From contig CAWVNO010002578.1 of NCBI GenBank assembly GCA_963930645.1, positions 1 through 64,000 on the forward strand: DNA of 64,000 nucleotides. The letters are read 5' to 3'. A program made the position numbers and the translations under genes. The notes under the pieces are model-generated. The model ran no database searches. It saw only the letters and a list, made by a program, of their open reading frames with translations, and was not told the DNA's origin. This document shows, piece after piece, positions 1-11,483 of the stretch; positions within the stretch are counted from its first letter, which is position 1; every line of letters starts with the position of its first letter. The DNA comes from Salticus scenicus (lineage: Eukaryota > Arthropoda > Arachnida > Araneae > Salticidae).

Positions 1-2832
1 AATTTTGCACGGTGAAACTTTTGGCCCGGGGGGCCTTTTTACGCAGACTTTCGGCAGCCGTTCTGACGCTCTCAAAATTTTTTTCCGAGTATCACATGCC
101 CATCTTCAAACGACGATTCCCAAGCAACTAAAAGAGTCTAACGATCGCAATCACTTTCAGAATCTCCGAAATATATTCTAGTTTCATAATAACACCATCG
201 GGAATTTTGCACGGTGAAACTTTTGGCCCGGGGGGCCTTTTTACGCAGACCTTCGGCAGCCGTTCCTATGCTCCGAAAATTTTTTTCGAGTTTCACATGC
301 CCATCTTCAAACGACGATTCCCAAGCAACTAAAAGAGTCTAACGATCGCAATCACTTTCAGAATCTGCGAAATATATTCTAGTTTCATAATAACACCATC
401 GGGAATTTTGCACGGTGAAACTTTTGGCCCGGGGGGCCTTTTTACGCAGGCCTTCGGCAGCCGTTCCTACGCTCCGAAAATTTTTTTCGAGTTTCACATG
501 CCCATCTTCAAACGACGATTCCCAAGCAACTAAAAGAGTCTAACGATCGCAATCGCTTTCAGAATCTGCGAAATATATTCTAGTTTCATAATAACACCAT
601 CGGGAATTTTGCACGGTGAAACATTTGGCCCGGGGGGCCTTTTTACGCAGACTTTCGGCAGCCGTTCCGACGCTCTCAAAATTTTTTTCCGAGTTTCACA
701 TGCCCATCTTCAAACGACGATTCCCAAGCAACTAAAAGAGTCTAACGATCGCAATCACTTTCAGAATCTGCGAAATATATTCTAGTTTCATAATAACACC
801 ATCGGGAATTTTGCACGGTGAAACTTTTGGCCCGGGGGGCCTTTTTACGCAGACCTTCGGCAGCTGTTCCTACGCTCCGAAAATTTTTTTCGAGTTTCAC
901 ATGCCCATCTTCAAACGACGATTCCCAAGCAACTAAAAGAGTCTAACGATCGCAATCACTTTCAGAATCTGCGAAATATATTCTAGTTTCATAATAACAC
1001 AATCGGGAATTTTGCACGGTGAAACTTTTGGCCCGGGGGGCCTTTTTACGCAGACTTTCGGCAGCCGTTCCGACGCTCTCAAAATTTTTTTCCGAGTTTC
1101 ACATGCCCATCTTCAAACGACGATTCCCAAGCAACTAAAAGAGTCTAACGATCGCAATCACTTTCAGAATCTGCGAAATAAATTCTAGTTTCATAATAAC
1201 ACCATCGGGAATTTTGCACGGTGAAACTTTTGGCCCGGGGGGCCTTTTTACGCAGACCTTCAGCAGCCGTTCCTACGCTCCGAAAATTTTTTTCGAGTTT
1301 CACATGCCCATCTTCAAACGACGATTTTCAAGCAACTAAAAGAGTCTAACGATCGCAATCACTATCAGAATCTGCGAAATATATTCTAATTTCATAATAA
1401 CACCATCGGGAATTTTGCACGGTGAAACTTTTGGCCCGGGGGGCCTTTTTACGCAGACTTTCGGCAGCCGTTCCTACGATGTCAAAATTTTTTTCCGAGT
1501 TTCACATGCCCATCTTCAAACGACGATTCCCAAGCAACTAAAAGAGTCTAACGATCGCAATCACTTTCAGAATCTGCGAAATATATTCTAGTTTCATAAT
1601 AACACCATCGGGAATTTTGCACGGTGAAACTTTTGGCCCGGGGGGCCTTTTTACGCAGACTTTCGGCAGCCGTTCCGACGCTCTCAAAATTTTTTTCCGA
1701 GTTTCACATGCCCATCTTCAAACGACGATTCCCAAGCAACTAAAAGAGTCTAACGATCGCAATCACTTTCAGAATCTGCGAAATAAATTCTAGTTTCATA
1801 ATAACACCATCGGGAATTTTGCACGGTGAAACTTTTGGCCCGGGGGGCCTTTTTACGCAGACCTTCGGCAGCCGTTCCTACGCTCCGAAAATTTTTTTCG
1901 AGTTTCACATGCCCATCTTCAAACGACGATTCCCAAGCAACTAAAAGAGTCTAACGATCGCAATCACTTTCAGAATCTGCGAAATATATTCTAGTTCATA
2001 ATAACACCATCGGGAATTTTGCACGGTGAAACTTTTGGCCCGGGGGGCCTTTTTACGCAGACTTTCGGCAGCCGTTCCGACGCTCTCAAAATTTTTTTCC
2101 GAGTTTCACATGCCCATCTTCAAACGACGATTCCCAAGCAACTAAAAGAGTCTAACGATTGCAATCACTTTCAGAATCTGCGAAATATATTCTAGTTTCA
2201 TAATAACACCATCGGGAATTTTGCACGGTGAAACTTTTGGCCCGGGGGGCCCTTTTACGCAGACTTTCGGCAGCCGTTCCGACGCTCTCAAAATTTTTTT
2301 CCGAGTTTCACATGCCCATCTTCAAACGACGATTCCCAAGCAACTAAAAGAGTCTAACGATCGCAATCACTTTCAGAATCTGCGAAATATATTCTAGTTT
2401 CATAATAACACCATCGGGAATTTTGCACGGTGAAACTTTTGGCCCTGGGGGCCTTTTTACGCAGACTTTCGGCAGCCGTTCCGACGCTCTCAAAATTTTT
2501 TTTTGAGTTTTACATGCCCATCTTCAAACGACGATTCCCAAGCAACTAAAAGAGTCTAACGATCGCAATCACTTTCAGAATCTGCGAAATATATTCTAGT
2601 TTCATAATAACACCATCGGGAATTTTGCACGGTGAAACTTTTGGCCCGGGGGGCCTTTTTACGCAGACCTTCGGCAGCCGTTCCTACGCTCCGAAAATTT
2701 TTTTCGAGTTTCACATGCCCATCTTCAAACGAGGATTCCCAAGCAACTAAAAGAGTCTAACGATCGCAATCACTTTCAGAATCTGCGAAATATATTCTAG
2801 TTTCATAATAACACCATCGGGAATTTTGCACG

Positions 2833-2916
2833 GTGAAACTTTTGGCCCGGGGGGCCTTTTTACGCAGACTTTCGGCAGCCGTTCCGACGCTCTCAAAATT
2901 TTTTTCCGAGTTTCAC
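2833..2916. repeat. Intramonomer 8-bp inverted repeat (example copy)
   Basis: GTGAAACT at 2833-2840 is the exact reverse complement of AGTTTCAC at 2909-2916; these are monomer positions 12-19 and 88-95. The arms recur in nearly every monomer of the array and enclose the G-rich dyad and the A/B-diagnostic window. Exceptions include arms altered at about 605 (GAAACATTTGG) and the GAAACGTTTGG variants. The symmetry is visible; a cruciform or RNA-hairpin role is not shown. Confidence 0.8.
2844..2856. other. G-rich dyad GGCCC-GGG-GGGCC with T5 (example copy)
   Basis: A 5-bp perfect inverted repeat with a 3-base spacer, followed directly by five T, is present in nearly all monomers (positions 23-35 of the unit). 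It contains a CCCGGG (SmaI) site. The recurrent variant GGCCCTGGGGGCC (about 2445, 13523, 14731, 34669, 46758, 57233, 63481) keeps both arms but loses CCCGGG. The GGGGAGCC variant breaks one arm. It resembles an intrinsic terminator only by chance of composition; no bacterial gene is nearby. Confidence 0.75.
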
Positions 2917-2962
2917 ATGCCCATCTTCAAACGACGATTCCCAAGCAACTAAAAGAGTCTAA

Positions 2963-2968
2963 CGATCG
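2963..2968. other. Conserved CGATCG palindrome (example copy)
   Basis: CGATCG (a PvuI site) sits at monomer positions 142-147 in almost every unit. Losses seen include CGATTG near 2160, 22503, 43650 and 46474, and CAATCG near 9010 and 29151. These losses recur at homologous places in the superblocks, so they act as lineage markers. PvuI should give a strong ~201/202-bp ladder. Confidence 0.85.
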
Positions 2969-4638
2969 CAATCACTTTCAGAATCTGCGAAATATATTCT
3001 AGTTTCATAATAACACCATCGGGAATTTTGCACGGTGAAACTTTTGGCCCGGGGGGCGTTTTTACGCAGACCTTCGGCAGCTGTTCCTACGCTCCGAAAA
3101 TTTTTTTTCGAGTTTCACATGCCCATCTTCAAACGACGATTCCCAAGCAACTAAAAGAGTCTAACGATCGCAATCACTTTCAGAATCTGCGAAATATATT
3201 CTAGTTTCATAATAACACAATCGGGAATTTTGCACGGCGAAACTTTTGGCCCGGGGGGCCTTTTTACGCAGACTTTCGGCAGCCGTTCCGACGCTCTCAA
3301 AATTTTTTTCCGAGTTTCACATGCCCATCTTCAAACGACGATTCCCAAGCAACTAAAAGAGTCTAACGATCGCAATCACTTTCAGAATCTGCGAAATATA
3401 TTCTAGTTTCATAATAACACCATCGGGAATTTTGCACGGTGAAACGTTTGGCCCGGGGGGCCTTTTTACGCAGACTTTCGGCAGCCGTTCCGACGCTCTC
3501 AAAATTTTTTTCCGAGTTTCACATGCCCATCTTCAAACGACGATTCCCAAGCAACTAAAAGAGTCTAACGATCGCAATCACTTTCAGAATCTGCGAAATA
3601 TATTCTAGTTTCATAATAACACCATCGGGAATTTTGCACGGTGAAACTTTTGGCCCGGGGAGCCTTTTTACGCAGACATTCGGCAGCCGTTCCGACGCTC
3701 TCAAAATTTTTTTCTGAGTTTCACATGCCCATCTTCAAACGACGATTCCCAAGTAACTAAAAGAGTCTAACGATCGCAATCACTTTCAGAATCTGCGAAA
3801 TATATTCTAGTTTCATAATAACACCATCGGGAATTTTGCACGGTGAAACTTTTGGCCCGGGGGGCCTTTTTACGCAGACCTTCGGCAGCTGTTCCTACGC
3901 TCCGAAAATTTTTTTCGAGTTTCACATGCCCATCTTCAAACGACGATTCCCAAGCAACTAAAAGAGTCTAACGATCGCAATCACTTACAGAATCTGCGAA
4001 ATATATTCTAGTTTCATAATAACACCATCGGGAATTTTGCACGGTGAAACTTTTGGCCCGGGGGGCCTTTTTACGCAGACCTTCGGCAGCCGTTCCTACG
4101 CTCCGAATATTTTTTTTCGAGTTTCACATGCCCATCTTCAAACGACGATTCCCAAGCAACTAAAAGAGTCTAACGATCGCAATCACTTTCAGAATCTGCG
4201 AAATATATTCTAGTTTCATAATAACACCATCGGGAATTTTGCACGGTGAAACTTTTGGCCCGGGGGGCCTTTTTACGCAGACTTTCGGCAGCCGTTCCGA
4301 CGCTCTCAAAATTTTTTTCCGAGTTTCACATGCCAATCTTCAAACGACGATTCCCAAGCAACTAAAAGAGTCTAACGATCGCAATCACTTTCAGAATCTG
4401 CGAAATATATTCTAGTTTCATAATAACACCATCGGGAATTTTGCACGGTGAAACTTTTGGCCCGGGGGGCCTTTTTACGCAGACTTTCGGCAGCCGTTCC
4501 GACGCTCTCAAAATTTTTTTCCGAGTTTCACATGCCCATCTTCAAACGACGATTCCCAAGCAACTAAAAGAGTCTAACGATCGCAATCACTTTCAGAATC
4601 TGCGAAATAAATTCTAGTTTCATAATAACACCATCGGG

Positions 4639-4839
4639 AATTTTGCACGGTGAAACTTTTGGCCCGGGGGGCCTTTTTACGCAGACCTTCGGCAGCCGTT
4701 CCTACGCTCCGAAAATTTTTTTCGAGTTTCACATGCCCATCTTCAAACGACGATTCCCAAGCAACTAAAAGAGTCTAACGATCGCAATCACTTTCAGAAT
4801 CTGCGAAATATATTCTAGTTTCATAATAACACCATCGGG
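4639..4839 (+). repeat. Reference type B monomer (201 bp)
   Basis: Type B differs from A at five sites: T49 to C (GACCTTCGG), G65 to T (CCTACGC), TC72-73 to CG (CTCCGAAAA), and loss of one C at 85/86 (TTTCGAG). Outside monomer positions 49-86 the two types share one consensus. Common B subvariants have CAGCTG in place of CAGCCG, CAGCAGCC with ACTATCAG, CGAATAT with T8, or CATATG. The 201-bp length is 67 codons, so reading frames are kept through B monomers; this is a coincidence of length. Confidence 0.95.
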
Positions 4840-7461
4840 AATTTTGCACGGTGAAACTTTTGGCCCGGGGAGCCTTTTTACGCAGACTTTCGGCAGCCGT
4901 TCCGACGCTCTCAAAATTTTTTTCCGAGTTTCACATGCCCATCTTCAAACGACGATTCCCAAGCAACTAAAAGAGTCTAACGATCGCAATCACTTTCAGA
5001 ATCTGCGAAATATATTCTAGTTTCATAATAACACCATCGGGAATTTTGCACGGTGAAACTTTTGGCCCGGGGGGCCTTTTTACGCAGACCTTCGGCAGCC
5101 GCTCCTACGCTCCGAAAATTTTTTTCGAGTTTCACATGCCCATCTTCAAACGACGATTCCCAAGCAACTAAAAGAGTCTAACGATCGCAATCACTTTCAG
5201 AATCTGCGAAATATATTCTAGTTTCATAATAACACCATCGGGAATTTTGCACGGTGAAACTTTTGGCCCGGGGGGCCTTTTTACGCAGACTTTCGGCAGC
5301 CGTTCCGACGTTCTCAAAATTTTTTTCCGAGTTTCACATGCCCATCTTCAAACGACGATTCCCAAGCAACTAAAAGAGTCTAACGATCGCAATCACTTTC
5401 AGAATCTGCGAAATATATTATAGTTTCATAATAACACCATCGGGAATTTTGCACGGTAAAACGTTTGGCCCGGGGGGCCTTTTTACGCAGACTTTCGGCA
5501 GCCGTTCCGACGCTCTCAAAATTTTTTTCCGAGTTTCACATGCCCATTTTCAAACGACGATTCCCAAGCAACTAAAAGAGTCTAACGATCGCAATCACTT
5601 TCAGAATCTGCGAAATATATTCTAGTTTCATAATAACACCATCGGGAATTTTGCACGGTGAAACTTTTGGCCCGGGGAGCCTTTTTACGCAGACTTTCGG
5701 CAGCCGTTCCGACGCTCTCAAAATTTTTTTCCGAGTTTCACATGCCCATCTTCAAACGACGATTCCCAAGCAACTAAAAGAGTCTAACGATCGCAATCAC
5801 TTTCAGAATCTGCGAAATATATTCTAGTTTCATAATAACACCATCGGGAATTTTGCACGGTGAAACTTTTGGCCCGGGGGGCCTTTTTACGCAGACCTTC
5901 GGCAGCCGCTCCTACGCTCCGAAAATTTTTTTCGAGTTTCACATGCCCATCTTCAAACGACGATTCCTAAGCAACTAAAAGAGTCTAACGATCGCAATCA
6001 CTTTCAGAATCTGCGAAATATATTCTAGTTTCATAATAACACCATCGGGAATTTTGCACGGTGAAACTTTTGGCCCGGGGGGCCTTTTTACGCAGACTTT
6101 CGGCAGCCGTTCCGACGTTCTCAAAATTTTTTTCCGAGTTTCACATGCCCATCTTCAAACGACGATTCCCAAGCAACTAAAAGAGTCTAACGATCGCAAT
6201 CACTTTCAGAATCTGCGAAATATATTCTAGTTTCATAATAACACCATCGGGAATTTTGCACGGTAAAACGTTTGGCCCGGGGGGCCTTTTTACGCAGACT
6301 TTCGGCAGCCGTTCCGACGCTCTCAAAATTTTTTTCCGAGTTTCACATGCCCATTTTCAAACGACGATTCCCAAGCAACTAAAAGAGTCTAACGATCGCA
6401 ATCACTTTCAGAATCTGCGAAATATATTCTAGTTTCATAATAACACCATCGGGAATTTTGCACGGTGAAACTTTTGGCCCGGGGGGCCTTTTTACGCAGA
6501 CCTTCGGCAGCCGTTCCTACGCTCCGAAAATTTTTTTCGAGTTTCACATGCCCATCTTCAAACGACGATTCCCAAGCAACTAAAAGAGTCTAACGATCGC
6601 AATCACTTTCAGAATCTGCGAAATATATTCTAGTTTCATAATAACACCATCGGGAATTTTGCACGGTGAAACTTTTGGCCCGGGGAGCCTTTTTACGCAG
6701 ACTTTCGGCAGCCGTTCCGACGCTCTCAAAATTTTTTTCCGAGTTTCACATGCCCATCTTCAAACGACGATTCCCAAGCAACTAAAAGAGTCTAACGATC
6801 GCAATCACTTTCAGAATCTGCGAAATATATTCTAGTTTCATAATAACACCATCGGGAATTTTGCACGGTGAAACTTTTGGCCCGGGGGGTCTTTTTACGC
6901 AGACCTTCGGCAGCCGCTCCTACGCTCCGAAAATTTTTTTCGAGTTTCACATGCCCATCTTCAAACGACGATTCCCAAGCAACTAAAAGAGTCTAACGAT
7001 CGCAATCACTTTCAGAATCTGCGAAATATATTCTAGTTTCATAATAACACCATCGGGAATTTTGCACGGTGAAACTTTTGGCCCGGGGGGCCTTTTTACG
7101 CAGACTTTCGGCAGCCGTTCCGACGTTCTCAAAATTTTTTTCCGAGTTTCACATGCCCATCTTCAAACGACGATTCCCAAGCAACTAAAAGAGTCTAACG
7201 ATCGCAATCACTTTCAGAATCTGCGAAATATATTCTAGTTTCATAATAACAACATCGGGAATTTTGCACGGTGAAACGTTTGGCCCGGGGGGCCTTTTTA
7301 CGCAGACTTTCGGCAGCCGTTCCGACGCTCTCAAAATTTTTTTCCGAGTTTCACATGCCCATTTTCAAACGACGATTCCCAAGCAACTAAAAGAGTCTAA
7401 CGATCGCAATCACTTTCAGAATCTGCGAAATATATTCTAGTTTCATAATAACACCATCGGG
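4840..7461 (+). repeat. 807-bp four-monomer HOR, three units plus one spacer monomer
   Basis: The unit order is A with GGGGAGCC, B with GCCGCTCC, A with GACGTTCTC, and A with GAAACG or AAAACGTTTGG plus CCCATTTTC. Units are 4840-5646, 5647-6453 and 6655-7461, each 807 bp, with an ordinary B monomer at 6454-6654 between the second and third. In the third unit the B monomer carries GGGTCTTTT and the following A ends ACAACATCGGG. Confidence 0.9.
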
Positions 7462-8469
7462 AATTTTGCACGGTGAAACTTTTGGCCCGGGGGGCCTTTT
7501 TACGCAGACTTTCGGCAGCCGTTCCGACGCTCTCAAAATTTTTTTCCGAGTTTCACATGCCCATCTTCAAACGACGATTCCCAAGCAACTAAAAGAGTCT
7601 AACGATCGCAATCACTTTCAGAATCTGCGAAATATATTCTAGTTTCATAATAACACCATCGGGAATTTTGCACGGTGAAACTTTTGGCCCGGGGGGCCTT
7701 TTTACGCAGACTTTCGGCAGCCGTTCCGACGCTCTCAAAATTTTCTTCCGAGTTTCACATGCCCATCTTCAAACGACGATTCCCAAGCAACTAAAAAAGT
7801 CTAACGATCGCAATCACTTTCAGAATCTGCGAAATATATTCTAGTTTCATAATAACACCATCGGGAATTTTGCACGGTGAAACTTTTGGCCCGGGGGGCC
7901 TTTTTACGCAGACCTTCGGCAGCTGTTCCTACGCTCCGAAAATTTTTTTCGAGTTTCACATGCCCATCTTCAAACGACGATTCCCAAGCAACTAAAAGAG
8001 TCTAACGATCGCAATCACTTTCAGAATCTGCGAAATATATTCTAGTTTCATAATAACACCATCGGGAATTTTGCACGGTGAAACTTTTGGCCCGGGGGGC
8101 CTTTTTACGCAGACATTCGGCAGCCGTTCCTACGCTCCGAAAATTTTTTTCGAGTTTCACATGCCCATCTTCAAACGACGATTCCCAAGCAACTAAAAGA
8201 GTCTAACGATCGCAATCACTTTCAGAATCTGCGAAATATATTCTGGTTTCATAATAACACCATCGGGAATTTTGCACGGTGAAACGTTTGGCCCGGGGGG
8301 CCTTTTTACGCAGACTTTCGGCAGCCGTTCCGACGCTCTCAAAATTTTTTTCCGAGTTTCACATGCCCATCTTCAAACGACGATTCCCAAGCAACTAAAA
8401 GAGTCTAACGATCGCAATCACTTTCAGAATCTGCGAAATATATTCTAGTTTCATAATAACACCATCGGG
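7462..8469 (+). repeat. Mixed monomers between HOR blocks
   Basis: Five monomers: an ordinary A, an A with TTTTCTTCCG and CTAAAAAAGTC, a B with CAGCTG, a B with GACATTCGG and TTCTGGTTTC, and an A with GAAACGTTTGG. There is no internal higher-order period. The same set occurs in superblock II at 27603-28610. Confidence 0.85.
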
Positions 8470-9670
8470 AATTTTGCACGGTGAAACTTTGGCCCGGGGG
8501 GCCTTTTTACGCAGACCTTCGGCAGCCGTTCCTACGCTCCGAAAATTTTTTTCGAGTTTCACATGCCCATCTTCAAACGACGATTCCCAAGCAACTAAAA
8601 GAGTCTAACGATCGCAATCACTTTCAGAATCTGCGAAATTCTAGTTTCATAATAACACCATCGGGAATTTTGCACGGTGAAACTTTTGGCCCGGGGGGCC
8701 TTTTTACGCAGACCTTCGGCAGCCGTTCCGACGCTCTCAAAATTTTTTTCCGAGTTTCACATGCCCATCTTCAAACGACGATTCCCAAGCAACTAAAAGA
8801 GTCTAACGATCGCAATCACTTTCAGAATCTGCGGAATATATTCTAGTTTCATAATAACACCATCGGGAATTTCGCACGGTGAAACTTTTGGCCCGGGGGG
8901 CCTTTTTACGCAGACTTTCGGCAGCCGTTCCGACGCTCTCAAAATTTTTTTCCGAGTTTCACATGCCCATCTTCAAACGACGATTCCCAAGCAACTAAAA
9001 GAGTCTAACAATCGCAATCACTTTCAGAATCTGCGAAATATATTCTAGTTTCATAATAACACCATCGGGAATTTTGCACGGTGAAACTTTTGGCCCGGGG
9101 GGCCTTTTTACGCAGACCTTCGGCAGCCGTTCCTACGCTCCGAAAATTTTTTTCGAGTTTCACATGCCCATCTTCAAACGACGATTCCCAAGCAACTAAA
9201 AGAGTCTAACGATCGCAATCACTTTCAGAATCTGCGAAATTCTAGTTTCATAATAACACCATCGGGAATTTTGCACGGTGAAACTTTTGGCCCGGGGGGC
9301 CTTTTTACGCAGACCTTCGGCAGCCGTTCCGACGCTCTCAAAATTTTTTTCCGAGTTTCACATGCCCATCTTCAAACGACGATTCCCAAGCAACTAAAAG
9401 AGTCTAACGATCGCAATCACTTTCAGAATCTGCGGAATATATTCTAGTTTCATAATAACACCATCGGGAATTTTGCACGGTGAAACTTTTGGCCCGGGGG
9501 GCCTTTTTACGCAGACTTTCGGCAGCCGTTCCGACGCTCTCAAAATTTTTTTCCGAGTTTCACATGCCCATCTTCAAACGACGATTCCCAAGCAACTAAA
9601 AGAGTCTAACGATCGCAATCACTTTCAGAATCTGCGAAATATATTCTAGTTTCATAATAACACCATCGGG
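8470..9670 (+). repeat. Three-monomer duplication with 196/197-bp short B monomers
   Basis: Blocks 8470-9069 (600 bp) and 9070-9670 (601 bp) each hold a short B lacking ATAT (GCGAAATTCTAG), a B/A chimera with GACCTTCGG then GACGCTCTC and ending GCGGAATAT, and an ordinary A. The first short B also lacks one T (GAAACTTTGG), giving 196 bp. The shortened unit brings two monomers into one open frame at 8481-8846, which starts with GTG and is not considered a gene. Confidence 0.9.
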
Positions 9671-11483
9671 AATTTTGCACGGTGAAACTTTTGGCCCGGG
9701 GGGCCTTTTTACGCAGACCTTCGGCAGCCGTTCCTACGCTCCGAAAATTTTTTTCGAGTTTCACATGCCCATCTTCAAACGACGATTCCCAAGCAACTAA
9801 AAGAGTCTAACGATCGCAATCACTTTCAGAATCTGCGAAATATATTCTAGTTTCATAATAACACCATCGGGAATTTTGCACGGTGAAACTTTTGGCCCGG
9901 GGGGCCTTTTTACGCAGACCTTCGGCAGCCGTTCCTACGCTCCGAAAATTTTTTTCGAGTTTCACATGCCCATCTTCAAACGACGATTCCCAAGCAACTA
10001 AAAGAGTCTAACGATCGCAATCACTTTCAGAATCTGCGAAATATATTCTAGTTTCATAATAACACCATCGGGAATTTTGCACGGTGAAACGTTTGGCCCG
10101 GGGGGCCTTTTTACGCAGACTTTCGGCAGCCGTTCCGACGCTCTCAAAATTTTTTTCCGAGTTTCACATGCCCATCTTCAAACGACGATTCCCAAGCAAC
10201 TAAAAGAGTCTAACGATCGCAATCACTTTCAGAATCTGCGAAATATATTCTAGTTTCATAATAACACCATCGGGAATTTTGCACGGTGAAACTTTTGGCC
10301 CGGGGGGCCTTTTTACGCAGACCTTCGGCAGCCGTTCCTACGCTCCGAAAATTTTTTTCGAGTTTCACATGCCCATCTTCAAACGACGATTCCCAAGCAA
10401 CTAAAAGAGTCTAACGATCGCAATCACTTTCAGAATCTGCGAAATATATTCTAGTTTCATAATAACACCATCGGGAATTTTGCACGGTGAAACTTTTGGC
10501 CCGGGGGGCCTTTTTACGCAGACTTTCGGCAGCCGTTCCGACGCTCTCAAAATTTTTTTCCGAGTTTCACATGCCCATCTTCAAACGACGATTCCCAAGC
10601 AACTAAAAGAGTCTAACGATCGCAATCACTTTCAGAATCTGCGAAATATATTCTAGTTTCATAATAACACCATCGGGAATTTTGCACGGTGAAACTTTTG
10701 GCCCGGGGGGCCTTTTTACGCAGACTTTCGGCAGCCGTTCCGACGCTCTCAAAATTTTCTTCCGAGTTTCACATGCCCATCTTCAAACGACGATTCCCAA
10801 GCAACTAAAAGAGTCTAACGATCGCAATCACTTTCAGAATCTGCGAAATATATTCTAGTTTCATAATAACACCATCGGGAATTTTGCACGGTGAAACTTT
10901 TGGCCCGGGGGGCCTTTTTACGCAGACCTTCGGCAGCCGTTCCTACGCTCCGAAATTTTTTTTCGAGTTTCACATGCCCATCTTCAAACGACGATTCCCA
11001 AGCAACTAAAAGAGTCTAACGATCGCAATCACTTTCAGAATCTGCGAAATATATTCTAGTTTCATAATAACACCATCGGGAATTTTGCACGGTGAAACTT
11101 TTGGCCCGGGGAGCCTTTTTACGCAGACTTTCGGCAGCCGTTCCGACGTTCTCAAAATTTTTTTCCGAGTTTCACATGCCCATCTTCAAACGACGATTCC
11201 CAAGCAACTAAAAGAGTCTAACGATCGCAATCACTTTCAGAATCTGCGAAATATATTCTAGTTTCATAATAACACCATCGGGAATTTTGCACGGTGAAAC
11301 TTTTGGCCCGGGGGGCCTTTTTACGCAGACCTTCGGCAGCCGTTCCTACGCTCCGAAAATTTTTTTCGAGTTTCACATGCCCATCTTCAAACGACGATTC
11401 CCAAGCAACTAAAAGAGTCTAACGATCGCAATCACTTTCAGAATCTGCGAAATATATTCTAGTTTCATAATAACACCATCGGG
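9671..11483 (+). repeat. Mixed A/B monomers
   Basis: Nine monomers, mostly ordinary A and B. Markers are GAAACGTTTGG at about 10086, TTTTCTTCCG at about 10757, an A3T8 tract at about 10955, and A with GGGGAGCC plus GACGTTCTC at about 11110-11150. Superblock II has the same series at 29812-31624. Nothing other than satellite is seen. Confidence 0.85.

Larger units (their letters stand above)
2822..3023 (+). repeat. Reference type A monomer (202 bp)
   Basis: This copy matches the type A majority sequence. Type A carries GACTTTCGG at monomer positions 47-55, G at 65, TC at 72-73 and TTTCCGAG around 82-89. By hand count it has 52 C and 37 G in 202 bases (44% G+C) and 14 CpG. Other elements are a GGCCC-N3-GGGCC dyad at 23-35 followed by T5, an A4T7 tract at 74-84, CGATCG at 142-147 and AATATATT at 170-177. 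Type A is a little more common than B and often occurs as adjacent A-A pairs as well as A-B alternations. Confidence 0.95.
1..4839 (+). repeat. Superblock I, left section: mixed A/B, no short HOR
   Basis: This section has 24 monomers in irregular A-B and A-A order. The first unit (TTCTGAC, GAGTATCAC, AATCTCCG) is the last element of the 1008-bp HOR seen at 16718-20545. Distinctive monomers are B with ACGCAGGCC and AATCGCTTT (404-604), B with CAGCAGCC, GATTTTCAAGC and ATTCTAATTT (1210-1410), A with CCTACGATGTC (1411-1612), and B with a one-T deletion (1815-2014). Homologous sections are 20344-25182 and, up to the jump, 41491-46328. Confidence 0.85.

Noticed and set aside
2844..2861. Bacterial intrinsic terminator (GC hairpin plus T5)
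   Set aside because: The shape fits, but it occurs about 318 times in a gene-free eukaryote-type satellite, so it is a monomer motif and not a terminator of any transcript seen here.
2822..3023. CENP-B box
   Set aside because: I looked for TTCG-N4-A-N2-CGGG on both strands of consensus A and B. TTCGGCAGCC and CCCGATGG fail at required positions.
8481..8846. Open frame of 121 codons (+), repeated at 28622-28987
   Set aside because: It begins with GTG, consists of two satellite monomers translated in tandem, and exists only because both monomers lie in register after a 5-bp shortening. No domain or codon bias is visible.
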